DNA of 64,000 bases from assembly GCA_026419785.1 (NCBI GenBank), contig JAODTK010005522.1, positions 124,001-188,000 of the forward strand, given 5' to 3'. The notes under the pieces are model-generated. The model did no database searches, was not told the origin of the DNA, and saw nothing but the letters and a program-made list of their open reading frames with translations. Source of the stretch: Sclerodactyla briareus (Eukaryota; Echinodermata; Holothuroidea; Dendrochirotida; Sclerodactylidae). Positions 48,691 to 59,262 of this stretch are shown here, piece after piece (within the stretch, counting starts at the first letter, position 1; every line of letters begins with the position of its first letter). The position numbers were made by a program, and so were the translations under genes.

Positions 48691-51000
48691 CAGTTTAAAG
48701 TGTGCATGCTCACCACTAAACACTCGGTGGCTGGGGTTATCAAGGATTCTCCCCATTGCTCTCTCAGACGGCCCATTTCTATTAAATTGTCACCAAGTTA
48801 ATCCCATCTTATCAGGGTGTTACCGTTAAGGGTATGGGAACCTGCAGGCTCTGTGCAGGTAGGGAGGTGCAGCTTTAACGAGACAGTTTTTAAAGAGTGT
48901 TCTGCACATGTACATGCGAGCAGTTCAGTGTACCCTGTGACCTTTGCCTGAGAGCATTATCATCTCATTAATCTATGTACATGTAACTGTGAACGGGCCT
49001 TGGTTTCAACACGATGTAGGATCACATGTTCACTATGATTACAGCAATATTCCCCCTGAGGGCTAGATCCCACGGAGCTGCCCTGTAGTCCTTGTAAAAG
49101 CATAATTTAGGGAAATGACACGTAGCGATTAACATTCAAGGATAGTTAGGGAAAACTGGCAAATCATGGCAAACTACGTGGGATTATCCTGTGAGTAGTG
49201 TCATATAGGAACTAACAGCTACAAATGGGATAGGGATAATATAACAACACACAACAATCATCGCATGAGCAAGGAGGACAAGTGCACAATCAACGGATTC
49301 TGTTTTTTGGAGCGGGAGGGGGGGGGGGGGTGACCAGCAATTGTTCGAGCAGAGATGTTGGGAGGTCCTCATAGAAGTGGGGACATGCCATGTACAGTCT
49401 GGGCTATGGAGGCACACAAAGGGTGGGGGGGGACTCAGGAGGCCTCATAAAAGATGGGGGTAACATATCAAAATATATATCATGTATACTGCAACGAATA
49501 GATAATTTTCTGTTATATCAGGGCACAGATTGCCACACGCAAGCTATGACATTTGAATATGTTTTCACACTTCTTGTATTAGACATAGAGTTTGGTTCAC
49601 AGACAGAATCTCAAATTACCATGGAAACAGAACTTGCGCAAAAAAAAAAAGGACTAATTTCTTCAGGTAGGGCCATGTGGGCAGGGTTTTCCTGTTTTGT
49701 ATTGACCTTCCTTTGAAAACACGGCGATTGACCCCAGTGTCTCGCCTGGGTGCCGCACGATCCAGTGATTTGTTCTTTTAGTCACAATGCAAAACAATAT
49801 TAAAAGGTTTAAAATTAGTCACAATAGCCAACGGAAATTCCACTGACCCATTTTCTCACTTCAAATATTCGCAAATACTCTTCGAAAGGTCATGAAAATC
49901 ACCAAACTATTGAAATTTGGAAGAGCCCTGCAAAATAGACACCACTGCATGACCTTCCAGTCTAGTAAATAATAATGTAAGTAATATTCATAATAATACA
50001 ATTTTATATATAGCGAATAATTATAGAAAGAAGTGGTGATGGAATGAAAAAAAATGCTACTATAGCATAGCATCTATCATCAAAGAGTATGCCCTTTATA
50101 ATACATATCACTAATTCCAGTAACTCCCGGAGGGAGTTCCACCCACCCTCTCACAGTACTTGCCAGCATCCATGTCTACAAGTGGAATGAGAAATCTAAT
50201 TAGGCGGCCCTGCAGGTTGTAAACCTGACACCCCTCAGGCTGTTGGCTGTTGACATGTACAGTAGGCCTATGTGTTTCGCTGGGACTATGGCTATATATA
50301 GATGATATACAGTAGGGGGATTCCACTGTAACTCAGCTGCTCAATCAATGGTGCAACTATGGTTTCTAACATTTTGTCAACAGGTATGCCCATGTGACGT
50401 TGATATAAGACAATGAATGAAATCTTTGATACAGATAGGATAGATAGGTGAAGATGAATGGAAATACCTACCTGAGGGGTGAAGTTGCAATCAGAAGAAA
50501 AATTCAAAATGATAGTGCTGCTATATTGATAGAGATGCTAGCTAGGACTATACCTTCATAAATGGGTAGGCCAAGAGGTAATAATAATAATCAAAACAGT
50601 ATGGAGTTTTGTAGGGGCATTTTACTAATTCAATAACTTCTCACAATTAAAGATTCTTTTTTGTGGATAATTGAATGGCCTTGATAACTAAAACAGTTAA
50701 TGAATATTCCCATCTAAATGAGCACTATGCTACGAAAAATCAGCCATATCACATACAGTCTTGGTAGGCTTTGCAGGGAATGTTATATGTGCATTATTTG
50801 GTCCATAGTGACTTGAATGACCATGTGACATTTACAGTTTTCATGAAAAATGTTACCCTTGATAATATGCGCATGTCCCCAATTTCCAGCCATATCACAC
50901 ACAATCACTAGAAGCTGTTTGCAGGAATGTATTGTTTGGACAGTCTTGGTCCATGAGGACCTTAAATGACCTTGATGAATGACGGTTTTTTATGAAAAAT
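48691..51000. other. Unassigned sequence
   Basis: No gene can be supported. The open frame at 49390-49716 has no domain and crosses an A10 run. A poly-G run lies at 49318-49330. The interval 50700-51000 has diverged repeats around TTGGTCCAT and AATGACCTTGATGAATGA-like phrases. Confidence 0.35.
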
Positions 51001-51179
51001 GCTTGCCTCGATGTGATGCAACAAGCCCCAGAGGCATTAGTATTCAGATACACACGACCCTTAGGCTATCGCCAAAGTATTCAATCGACCTTTGGCCCCC
51101 CTTGTAACTTGAAGACCAGGTTGTTCATGATCACGAAAGCGGGAGTGGGTTTCGTCTATGAAGCACACAGAGCTCTAAT

Positions 51180-52060
51180 CACATATCCAAAATTGACAGT
51201 TTTTATTTCTTTGGCCTGTAACTCCTAAAATAAGCACAATTTTCTTCAAACTTGCCTTTGACCTTTTGACATTATCTTTAGATGTGTTTGATCCACTTGG
51301 AACGTAAAATTACCATGACAAATCTCTACGAGCACCCTGACTGCACTCATTCCAATGTTATGGGCCATTTAACAAAACTTCGAAAAATTGCATAATTTAT
51401 GACAAAATTATTCACATTAAATGCCTGAGTGACCTTGACACTGTTTGTTGCAAATTCATCAGGATCAAAGGGCATACCATCTCACCAAGTTTCATGAGGA
51501 TTCAACCAAAAAAAAAACTTTAAAATCTGCATAAACTATGCAAATTAGACTAGGTAATGCAAATTAGTAACATGAAATGAACTTTGGTGACCTGGTCCTA
51601 CTGTAAAATTTATGGGACTGATAGATAAACATCTCCACCGAGTTTCGTCAAAACCAACGAAACTCAAAAATATTGCAGAAATATGCAAATTAGACTATGA
51701 ATAGATATATAATGCAGGAATCTAACAGTTCGTGTACACTTCATCGTTGTTAGATAGAGCAAGACCGAACGGCATACACCAATGAAGCTATCGATCAAGA
51801 GATATCTTGTACAAAAGCTCCGTGGCCAATTTTCATTAAATATGCAAATTATGCAAATGAGTATGGTTCTTTTGGACGAAAAGTGGATGCATATCGGCAA
51901 CTCTTACCGCGCACCTCCACAAAAAAGTCCCAGCATGATGGCTTCAACGGTTAAGGAGATATCTAAACGCACATACGATAGACAGGCAGACAGACAGGAC
52001 ACACACAAACAAAGTGACCCACTATGGCTCTCTTGAACAAAGTTCAGGGGACAAAAACCA
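51180..52060 (+). repeat. Dispersed repeat family R, empty-site copy
   Basis: Matches 15790-16413 joined directly to 22681-22876. The junction ATGAGTATGGTTCTTTTGGA, followed by CGAAAAGTGGATGC, is uninterrupted here. It is the reference showing that elements A and B were inserted into the other copy. It ends with GACAGACAGGACACACACAA and a GTTCAGGGGACAAAAACC block. Confidence 0.75.
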
Positions 52061-52311
52061 AAATGAACCAGCAATTGTGCAGTAACTGCAGTTAGACTAC
52101 GGCACTAAGAATGTTTTTGCTTGCTGAACATTTGCGTTCAGGGTTCCAAGAAGTGTTGAGCAGTGGGTAATTGACCAGAAAAACTCAACAAGATATACGC
52201 TAATAGATGCACCGTATGACTATCGGCGACCTGAGTGCAGTAAGACATGTGAATGGCTTCCTTTACGGGGTTTCTTTGTGCAGTAATTGCTTTTAAATCT
52301 TGTTTACTCAG

Positions 52312-52640
52312 CCCTAAGAGCGAATTCCAACAGGGTATTAATCATACAGTGTCAACTTCGTAACTATCATAGGATAGTGAGTAAAGTCCCTTTCAGTCTT
52401 TATCTTAGATCTAAAGTTATAATGTCCAGAGCCATGTCTTATGAGGCGTTGTGTGCCCCTAGGCCTACGCGATGCCAAAGTGTGTGTTTACACGATCCAG
52501 TTACAATAGAAGTAGATCCACATAGGACTTGCACGGTTGCAGGCAACAATTCTTCGACCTCCCCCAAATGCTCAGACACACCATCCAGTAACTCCTCATG
52601 GACCCTATATTCAATACAGGACAGAGGACACAAGAAATAG
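52312..52640 (+). CDS. Possible terminal coding exon, unrecognised
   Basis: An acceptor with a fair pyrimidine tract (TTTTAAATCTTGTTTACTCAG) opens onto 109 codons without a stop. The reading runs LRANSNRVLIIQCQLRNYHR through MSRAMSYEALCAPRPTRC, CLHDPVTIEVDPHRTCTVAG and NNSSTSPKCSDTPSSNSS to a stop at 52640. Six cysteines and Asn-Ser-Ser sites give it an extracellular or low-complexity tail character. An overlapping frame at 52537-52722 also looks protein-like (SSIVTASNAAMRKYASGYH), so a one-base error near 52600 is possible. No family recognised and no nearby AATAAA. Confidence 0.3.
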
Positions 52641-52999
52641 TAGCATTGTGACTGCTAGTAATGCTGCTATGAGAAAGTATGCTTCAGGGTACCATGTTAA
52701 TGGCACAACCTCAGAACACTAGATCGCCAAAATGCTTGCAGACACAAAATGTTCACAATTCATGCTACTGGACTGGATAAAGTCCATCCATCCATCCATC
52801 TATCGATCTATATTGACTGATATGTGATCATGCATTATTTATAACCCCTGTGAATGAATCAATCTATGGTTCCCTAGGGGACACAAACTGGCCCAATATC
52901 TGTGCAAAAACAGAATATCAAACATCCAGTGACAGTACATGTACAACAAAGTGGCTCATGAGTCATCTCATAGTAGCTCATCCTTTTCTGGTCATGCTT

Positions 53000-53345
53000 G
53001 AGTAATGGGAGAACAGGTCATTCTTGACGTAGCCTCCTGTTCACAAGGTTTTCCAGACCTGTGACCTGAGGCTGAGAACCTTTGACAACCCCAAAACAAT
53101 AGGGTTATGTACTCACTATGGGAATTTGGGATGGAAACCAACCTACCGAGTATGAACGTGATCAATCAGTTGGGAGAAAGTCAGTATGTTCACAAGACGA
53201 AATTAGCTTGAACATTACCTTTTCACAATTTTTGATTGTGCCACCTATGTTGACCTCAGGCACCTTTGACCTGACCCCAAACCAAGGGTTTACATACTTA
53301 CATGTGAACAGACATAACAAGACAAAAATCCTAAAATAACTGACA
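53000..53345. repeat. Dispersed repeat related to 30300-30560
   Basis: Two internal units contain ACCTTTGAC-CC-CCCAAA followed by CAATAGGGTTATGTACTCAC or CAAGGGTTTACATACTTAC. The phrase AACAATAGGG with ACTCACTATGG also occurs at 30415-30440. Similar GACCCCAAA-CAATAGGG-TCA repeats are familiar from several marine invertebrates. No coding. Confidence 0.5.
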
Positions 53346-53369
53346 ATACGTGTGTACTTTTAATACAAA

Positions 53370-54757
53370 AGTCCCTTGATTGCTTTTTTTCCTAATGCCC
53401 CCCACTCTTCTCTCATAACTACCCCAAATTTGAACAAAGTTTTATCGCCTTCGTCAACTCCCTTTCTTGTGACCCAAAACCAACTGGCATGTTCTATATC
53501 CCCCTTAGCAGCCGGGTTTCTTTGGCCTTTTGAAATCAAAATTCCTTCATGTTCATGTCTTTTAGTTTCCAAGCAGCCCAAGGACCTGCCATCAGCCACC
53601 CTGGCCAGGCAGCAAACACTAACCCCCCCCTCCACCACCACACCACCAAACCTATCCCCATGCAGCATGCGTCCCCAGGTAAGAAGAGAGGAAAGAAAAA
53701 TGTAACAGTTTTTTGTAGGTCTAATCCACCTAATCAAATGGTGGGGTAAGAGAGGGTTTGCTGTCGGCAGATTATACCGCAGTAAAATTGTCAAAGGAGC
53801 TATGGTTACTCGTTCCTCAGTGCTTCATTTAAAAGAAGCTATTCAATCAAAAATTCATGAACATCCAAAACATCAGATTCAGAAAATGGTAACTGACCAT
53901 ACCAACTGCGTTTGGCGAAATTCTTAAAAAGTTGGAAATTGGAATGAATTATGCAAATTAGGCACACAATGAGCTCATAGCAGCAGGAAAATTGGCACAG
54001 GAGCTATGGTTTAGTCGTTCATCAGTGCTTTAATTTTAACAGAAAGCTATTATATGTGGAATTCAATCAAATCATGAACATCAAACACATCAGATCAGAA
54101 ATGTTACGGACCATAACCTACGAGTTTGGCAAAAATTCGTACCAAGCTGGAACTTGGAATAAATTATGCAATTAGTCACATAACAATGGCCTCTACTGAC
54201 CCCAGTGTACTTTGACATGATCAGGAACAAAGGGGATCACATCTACAATGTTTGTGGAAATCCAACAACTTTCAAAAATTGCATTTTAAAATTATGCAAT
54301 TAGCCACATAAATGACCTCCAGTGACCCCGACTTCACTTTTGATTTCTAGGGAACCATGACTGACCAAACCACCAAGTTCTGAAAATTCAACGACTTGAA
54401 AAATTTGCAAAAATTATGCAAATTTAGACCAATTAGCTGAAAATCTAATCATTTCAACTACCTGTCATCCAGGCCTACATGCCACACGTTCTGTGTTGTA
54501 ATCTTGTAACGAGTGTATTCAACAATAAATTACATAAAATAAGCTAATTTCCCAACTTAATTAACGACTTTGCTCCAAAATCTAATCAGATCGTGTGTAC
54601 ACCCAAACCCAGTGCTACACACAAAATTTTGTCATAATCGGCCCCACGGTTTGTGAGAATCCTGCTAACAAGAAAGTATGACATACACACACACACACAA
54701 CACGCCATAGTGACCAGTTCTACTCTGAATTTCTTCAGACGAGACAAAGGAGGCTGC
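53370..54757 (+). repeat. Dispersed repeat family R, second sub-repeat
   Basis: Matches 14790-15790 in order: TTTTATCGCC, CCCTTAGCAGCC, TTTCCAAGCAGCC, ATGCAAATTAGGCACA, CTCCAGTGACCCCGAC and TCTAATCAGATCGTGTGTAC. It includes a two-copy internal tandem of about 205 bp (53795-53985 and 54000-54195) sharing GGAGCTATGGTT and CATCAGTGCTT. It ends in ACACACACACACACAACACG and an AGACGAGACAAAG block. A long minus-strand open frame across its left part is probably fortuitous. Confidence 0.7.
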
Positions 54758-55268
54758 GTATAAAATTTGAGCTTGATGGCAACAGGTCACCCAGGATGGC
54801 TAAATTAAGCCCCATGGCTACTCATATACTTAAGCTATCATTTGGTCTCCCATATGAAATTTCAAAGGTGTTCGGAAATGGAAAAATTGCAGTGGCAGGG
54901 TTAGCCATAAAAATATCATTTCAAATTACCCAAATATACAATAATATGACCCAGGGGTGGGCAGGTCTCCCTGATGGAAGTCCCTTAATCTCAAAATAGG
55001 CAACCAGTCACAGTGTAAGTGGAAATGAGGTCGTTCAAAAGTGGGGTACAGTACCTAATTCATCATTTTCATGAGGAACCAATGCTCAACAATGTGACAA
55101 ATTCTCAGGTCACAGTTTATCACCGGAGCCAGTCAAGAGTATAGGTGTGTTTCAAAGTGTTCATTTCCTAATCACCGGTTCATGTGTTTGGTGCATCGGA
55201 TCAATAGTTATAAGAGAAGGAGGCCTCCTACTTAGTATCTTACCCAAAACACTTTCTACCTGGAGTGT
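54758..55268. other. Unassigned sequence
   Basis: No gene or second-copy repeat recognised. Confidence 0.3.
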
Positions 55269-55269
55269 A

Positions 55270-55515
55270 TGAAAAACCTGGAATATTTCTTTTTTCCGTT
55301 TTCTTACAGACATACAAAAATTGAAGATATGTGTTCGGTTGGGAAAATATGGCTTCCTCAAATTTCATATAATTTGCTGATTTTGGCAAATGGCAACCTT
55401 TTTGTGATGTCAACTACTAATCATGAGGGAAAGACATTAACCTTAACATTTCTTCGAAAATTGGTAGGATATGACATCATCAAATGTTGCCAATTTGCAA
55501 AATTGCAACTTAGCA
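55270..55515. mobile_element. Palindromic MITE, copy 3
   Basis: GCAACCTTTTTGTGATGTCA and the facing GGATATGACATCATCAAATG with TTGCCAATTTGCAAAATTGC reproduce the palindromic core of the MITEs at 25676-26053 and 27172-27533. The outer termini are less clear here. Confidence 0.5.
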
Positions 55516-55799
55516 GTGATTATGTGATGCAATGTACACATGATTGTACAGGTACTGGTAGTTTCTGGCAGTAGTGCGCGTACTTCGTTCGGTTGCATCC
55601 AATGACTTCGCGGACGCTGAAGCATCCACCGTCGGAACGGTTTTTATTTTACACAACTCGTTTAATTGTATGTGACTTTTGCTTTCACCCCGGCATATTT
55701 AGCACAATTGGCTTTGAGTAATTTCCGATCTGAGATAATTCGCATTTTAGTGTGATGAAATGAATATCACGCTAGCAATGATACATTTTCACAGGAAAA

Positions 55800-55945
55800 A
55801 TCCCGCGGCCTACAATGCGGGGTGATTCTTAAAAAATGTGGGAGTTTGGGGGGAAATGCGGGAGAGATTCGGACGGGGGGGGGTGAGCAGAAGACGACTT
55901 GAAAATGCGGGGGACACCCGCCCAAAGCAGGTGACTTGGCAGCAC
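55800..55945 (-). repeat. hAT-like element end with CGGGA subterminal repeats
   Basis: The reverse strand begins CAGTGCTGCCAAGTCACCTG and then carries CCCCGCATTTTC, CTCCCGCATTTCCCCCC and CCCCGCATTG repeats. The CAGTG end and repeated subterminal phrase fit a non-autonomous hAT-like element. No second terminus was found, so it is a fragment. Confidence 0.45.
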
Positions 55946-56279
55946 TGGCATAGGGCCTAGACCCAATTGAAACCTCAACTATGGACCTTTTTGCAAATAG
56001 CATGTATGTGGAGCACTGTGGGATAGTTTTGATGTATGCTGAGATAACTTCTGGGAGCATGTTTGGAAAAACAAACTTGTAAATGCAATTATCTTTCTCA
56101 CTGTCTGTGCATATTCTCTCAAAATGTAGTATGTTGTTCCCGATAATGTTCACATCTCTGATCGTGACAAGTACTGGAAATGTGTTAATTTGCGGGAAAA
56201 AATTAAATTTTACCCGCTGAACTGGAAATCCTATTGGCCCCCTCCATAGATTGATACTTCCCTCTGAGCTAGAACACAA
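55945..56279 (-). CDS. Possible coding exon, unrecognised
   Basis: An open frame of about 110 codons begins MCSSSEGSINLWRGPIGFPV and continues with alternating hydrophobic stretches (NTFPVLVTIRDVNIIGNNIL), CTDSEKDNCIYKFVFPNMLP and ISAYIKTIPQCSTYMLFAKR. Composition is protein-like. The frame then runs on into the hAT-like end at 55800-55945, where it loses that character. AAAAAG followed by GTCCAT is the only donor candidate at that edge and is weak. No domain recognised. Confidence 0.25.
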
Positions 56280-56282
56280 TGC

Positions 56283-57550
56283 ATTGCGAGAGGAGACTTG
56301 CCGAAAAGGCTAATGTGATGAACTCAGGAGAGGTCTCATTTCATCAAAGGGTTCCCAGTCTCTGCCTGCCTGAATTCATGAGGCCCCACACCACCAAACA
56401 TCATTTAGTGCGGAACAAGGTCAATGAGGATTTGCATAAAAGTAGAAGTATATTGACAGTAATTGTGAGTCGAACACTGAACCATGTGACTATACAGTAC
56501 CACTAGATAGAAAGTAGAAAATACTGTTCGAGTTCGAGCCTAACAACAGTAACAACAGTAACCAGTGTTAGGATTACACTACACGCAGGGGATATGGGAG
56601 GCTACAGTAACACAACAGGTAAGTTAAGTTTAGCCTAACGTTAAGTCAGTAAAATAGTCTCCCTGAACGGCAAACACAAGACAAATTTATGCTCCTTCAA
56701 TCACTTAGAAATACAATTTATCTGATAAAAGTAAGACAGATACCGGAACATATTGTGACAAATAGTATGGATGGTTTTATTACCAAGCGAACGTAGTAGA
56801 AAGCAGCCCAAAAACGAGGAAAATACAGGACAAGTCACAAGACTCAGCGCGATGTGTCAAAATCAATGTTTTGTTTATAATGTAAATACACGTACTTACT
56901 GCACTGCTAGCTCCCTTCTTGCGCAACGAAAAATTTAAATAGCGCCAGGAAGAAGCCTTGCTCGAGGACGAGTTGGGGTGTCCGGGTATCCACAGTAGTC
57001 CAGGAAAAAATCCAGGAAATGTGGCTATTTGAGTTGATGAGGCATTTATAGGAAGAGCGCACAAGTGGTGGTTCTGGGAGATAATTTTGTGCGGATATGA
57101 AAATCCTGTTTGTGGGTCTCAAAATCGCAAATTAGGTAAATGGAATTAGGGCAAAGGTCATTGAGTGCAAATTTCAGTTTTATCACAGGAAATAGCTCGT
57201 TACACTTCCTAACTACATGGTCCATTTTATTATGCTGTTTCCTCCAATAAATCATACAGAGATTCGAAATTTCGAATAGAAAGAAAATTGGGACATCCTA
57301 CCCTAATTAGGTCAACAATTAGGGAAAAAAGTCACTAAGTGTTGTATCACAGGGAATGGTTCGTTTACTTCCTAATTACTATTATGTCAAGAATCGCGCA
57401 ATTTTTCATCATTAATCATGCAGGGCATCAAAAATTATCAGGATAGAATGGGAATATTCCCGTTTCTTCCCCCTCCCTGTCGGGAGGAGTTCCCCCGCCC
57501 TGTCCAAGAAAGAGGGCGGGGTGCGTGAACAAAGAATGAATTGAAAGGAA
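56283..57550. other. Unassigned sequence
   Basis: No gene recognised. The interval 57120-57420 has two diverged TAATTAGG and GGAA-TGGTTCGTTACACTTCC-like units, suggesting a small tandem repeat. The DNA between 57430 and 57550 may be 3' flank of the minus-strand LINE that follows. Confidence 0.3.
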
Positions 57551-57554
57551 AAAA

Positions 57555-59262
57555 AAAATGAGTTCATGAACGTATTGCTCCAAGAAGCGCAGTTGACGAT
57601 CAGAAATCAGGCGGATAACTTTCACTATCCCCGCCTCCCCTAGAACCCTTGGCATTAGATACGTGACCCTGTCAGTCGTGACCGAGGATGCGACAAAGGG
57701 GTGGTAGTCAAAAAGGAATCCAATCGCTGGTCTCAAGCCCAAAAGGAGCGCCCAAGCCTCACTTAGATATGCAAGAATGGGAGCACAAAAGAGGCCAAAA
57801 CACGGAGCTTGGTTATTCTGACTAAGAGAACGCGGACCGCCACACAACACTAGCCAGGATTACATGACTAATAAGCCAGTCAAGGCGTCCAACTGACCTC
57901 GTGTGGCAAGAAAACTAGGCCCAGAGTCACTAATGACACTGCCGAGGTAAAACAAATGACTTGGTGACCTTCACGTTCTCGCCCGCCATCTGGACAGGCC
58001 CAGCAACACTGTCCAATATTCCACAAAAAGACTGAATCTGAGGTCTTGAGTCCAGATACTTAAGGCCCAACGGATTGGCTGACGAGTGAGGTTCCAAGGC
58101 ATCAACCAGAAAATCCACCAAACACGGCGAATATACAGCAGCATTCGGGATGACTCCACCGGAAAAGACCCCGGCAGTCGGTACCATGGACACTCTCTCC
58201 ATAATCAAGTCCATACAGTGTGAAAAGGTTGGAGCTAGGCTGGAGCCAGTGTACACCCCTAGCTGTCTCTCCCACCCGTGACAACGAGAAAGTCAGAGAC
58301 GCCACCAGCACACTTCACAGCCACTTCTCACGCCAGAATCCAGAGAGGATATCAGTGTACAAGACGGGTTGGCACACCCACACTCTCAAGAATGCTCCAG
58401 AGAATCTCCCGAACACAGAGGAGTTGAAAGCCTTTCCGCGAAGTTCCGTTATAGGCCACAAGAAAGCCGCTATGAATCCGTACACGCTCAAACAGGACAT
58501 GGAGAGCCACGATGCGATCGACAGTTGGTGGGCCCTTGGGAGTAAAACAACGACTGACTCATGACCGATGATGGGCAAGCAGCTGAAACAACGGGTGATC
58601 CCTAACGAAGAACTTTGCCTGGTAATGAGAGGAGTTGTAAACCCCTCTATAGTTATTGTGTCCCGAGTATCAACCTGCCCCGTTTCCAGATTGGAACTAT
58701 GAGTCCCTTTTCCAGTCCGTTGGGAGTGAAACCAGTGCCCCAAACCTGCCAAACAGAGCAGTAGAAGCCATGCAACAAACTCGAGGGCAGCCTGGTTACC
58801 AGTCCAGAACATTTGTGGATGTATGCATCGACCCGGATGCTTCCCCGCCTTTCATACTGATCCAATGTCTCTCAAATTTTCTTGATGGCCGGCACGTCAC
58901 AATCTACGAGCGGTTCAGCCTCTAGAGTTGCAACATTACCATCGAATTTCCGACTAGGGGGCTCAGCCTTGTACAAACACTCGAAATACCCTTCAACGCG
59001 GCCAGGCCCTCACGTTCGATTTCCGCGGTCACCACATCTTGCCATCACCTGCCTTGACAGCTGGGCACCACAGAGGCCGAGTTGCGGAGTCTCTGAATCG
59101 CTCTGTCAACCGAATGCGAGGCACCCGTTGCCAGGTGTCTCTCCATGGACTCACAGAAACGCTGAACCTTCGTCCCACGGAGGTGTCGCAGTGCCCTCAG
59201 TGCCATGCGCTGAAGCTCTCTAGCAAGCTGAGTCTACCGCTGGCCTGGCTGCGGCGGCCCTC
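57555..59262 (-). mobile_element. LINE reverse transcriptase fragment, minus strand
   Basis: Reading right to left on the minus strand, motifs appear in non-LTR order. GYFECLYKAEPPSRKF lies near 59000, GLIVPIWKRG near 58700 and LLSLPGKV near 58610. GKAFNSSV near 58430 stands in the AFDSV position. LYTDILSGF and a GVxxG-LAPSxF-like stretch lie near 58340-58230. ANPLGLKYLDSRPQIQSFCG lies near 58050, AGENVKVTKSF near 57970, PILAYLSEAWALLLG near 57760 and RLISDRQLRFLEQ near 57590. This order is that of reverse transcriptase plus thumb and the C-terminal RQLRFLGH-type motif of an RTE-like or related clade. The catalytic FADD is not readable. Frames are broken many times. It abuts the next element at about 59262. 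Confidence 0.7.

Noticed and set aside
53360-53794. Minus-strand frame of 144 codons
   Set aside because: Lies entirely in repeat family R; the equivalent DNA at 14790-15215 has no corresponding frame.
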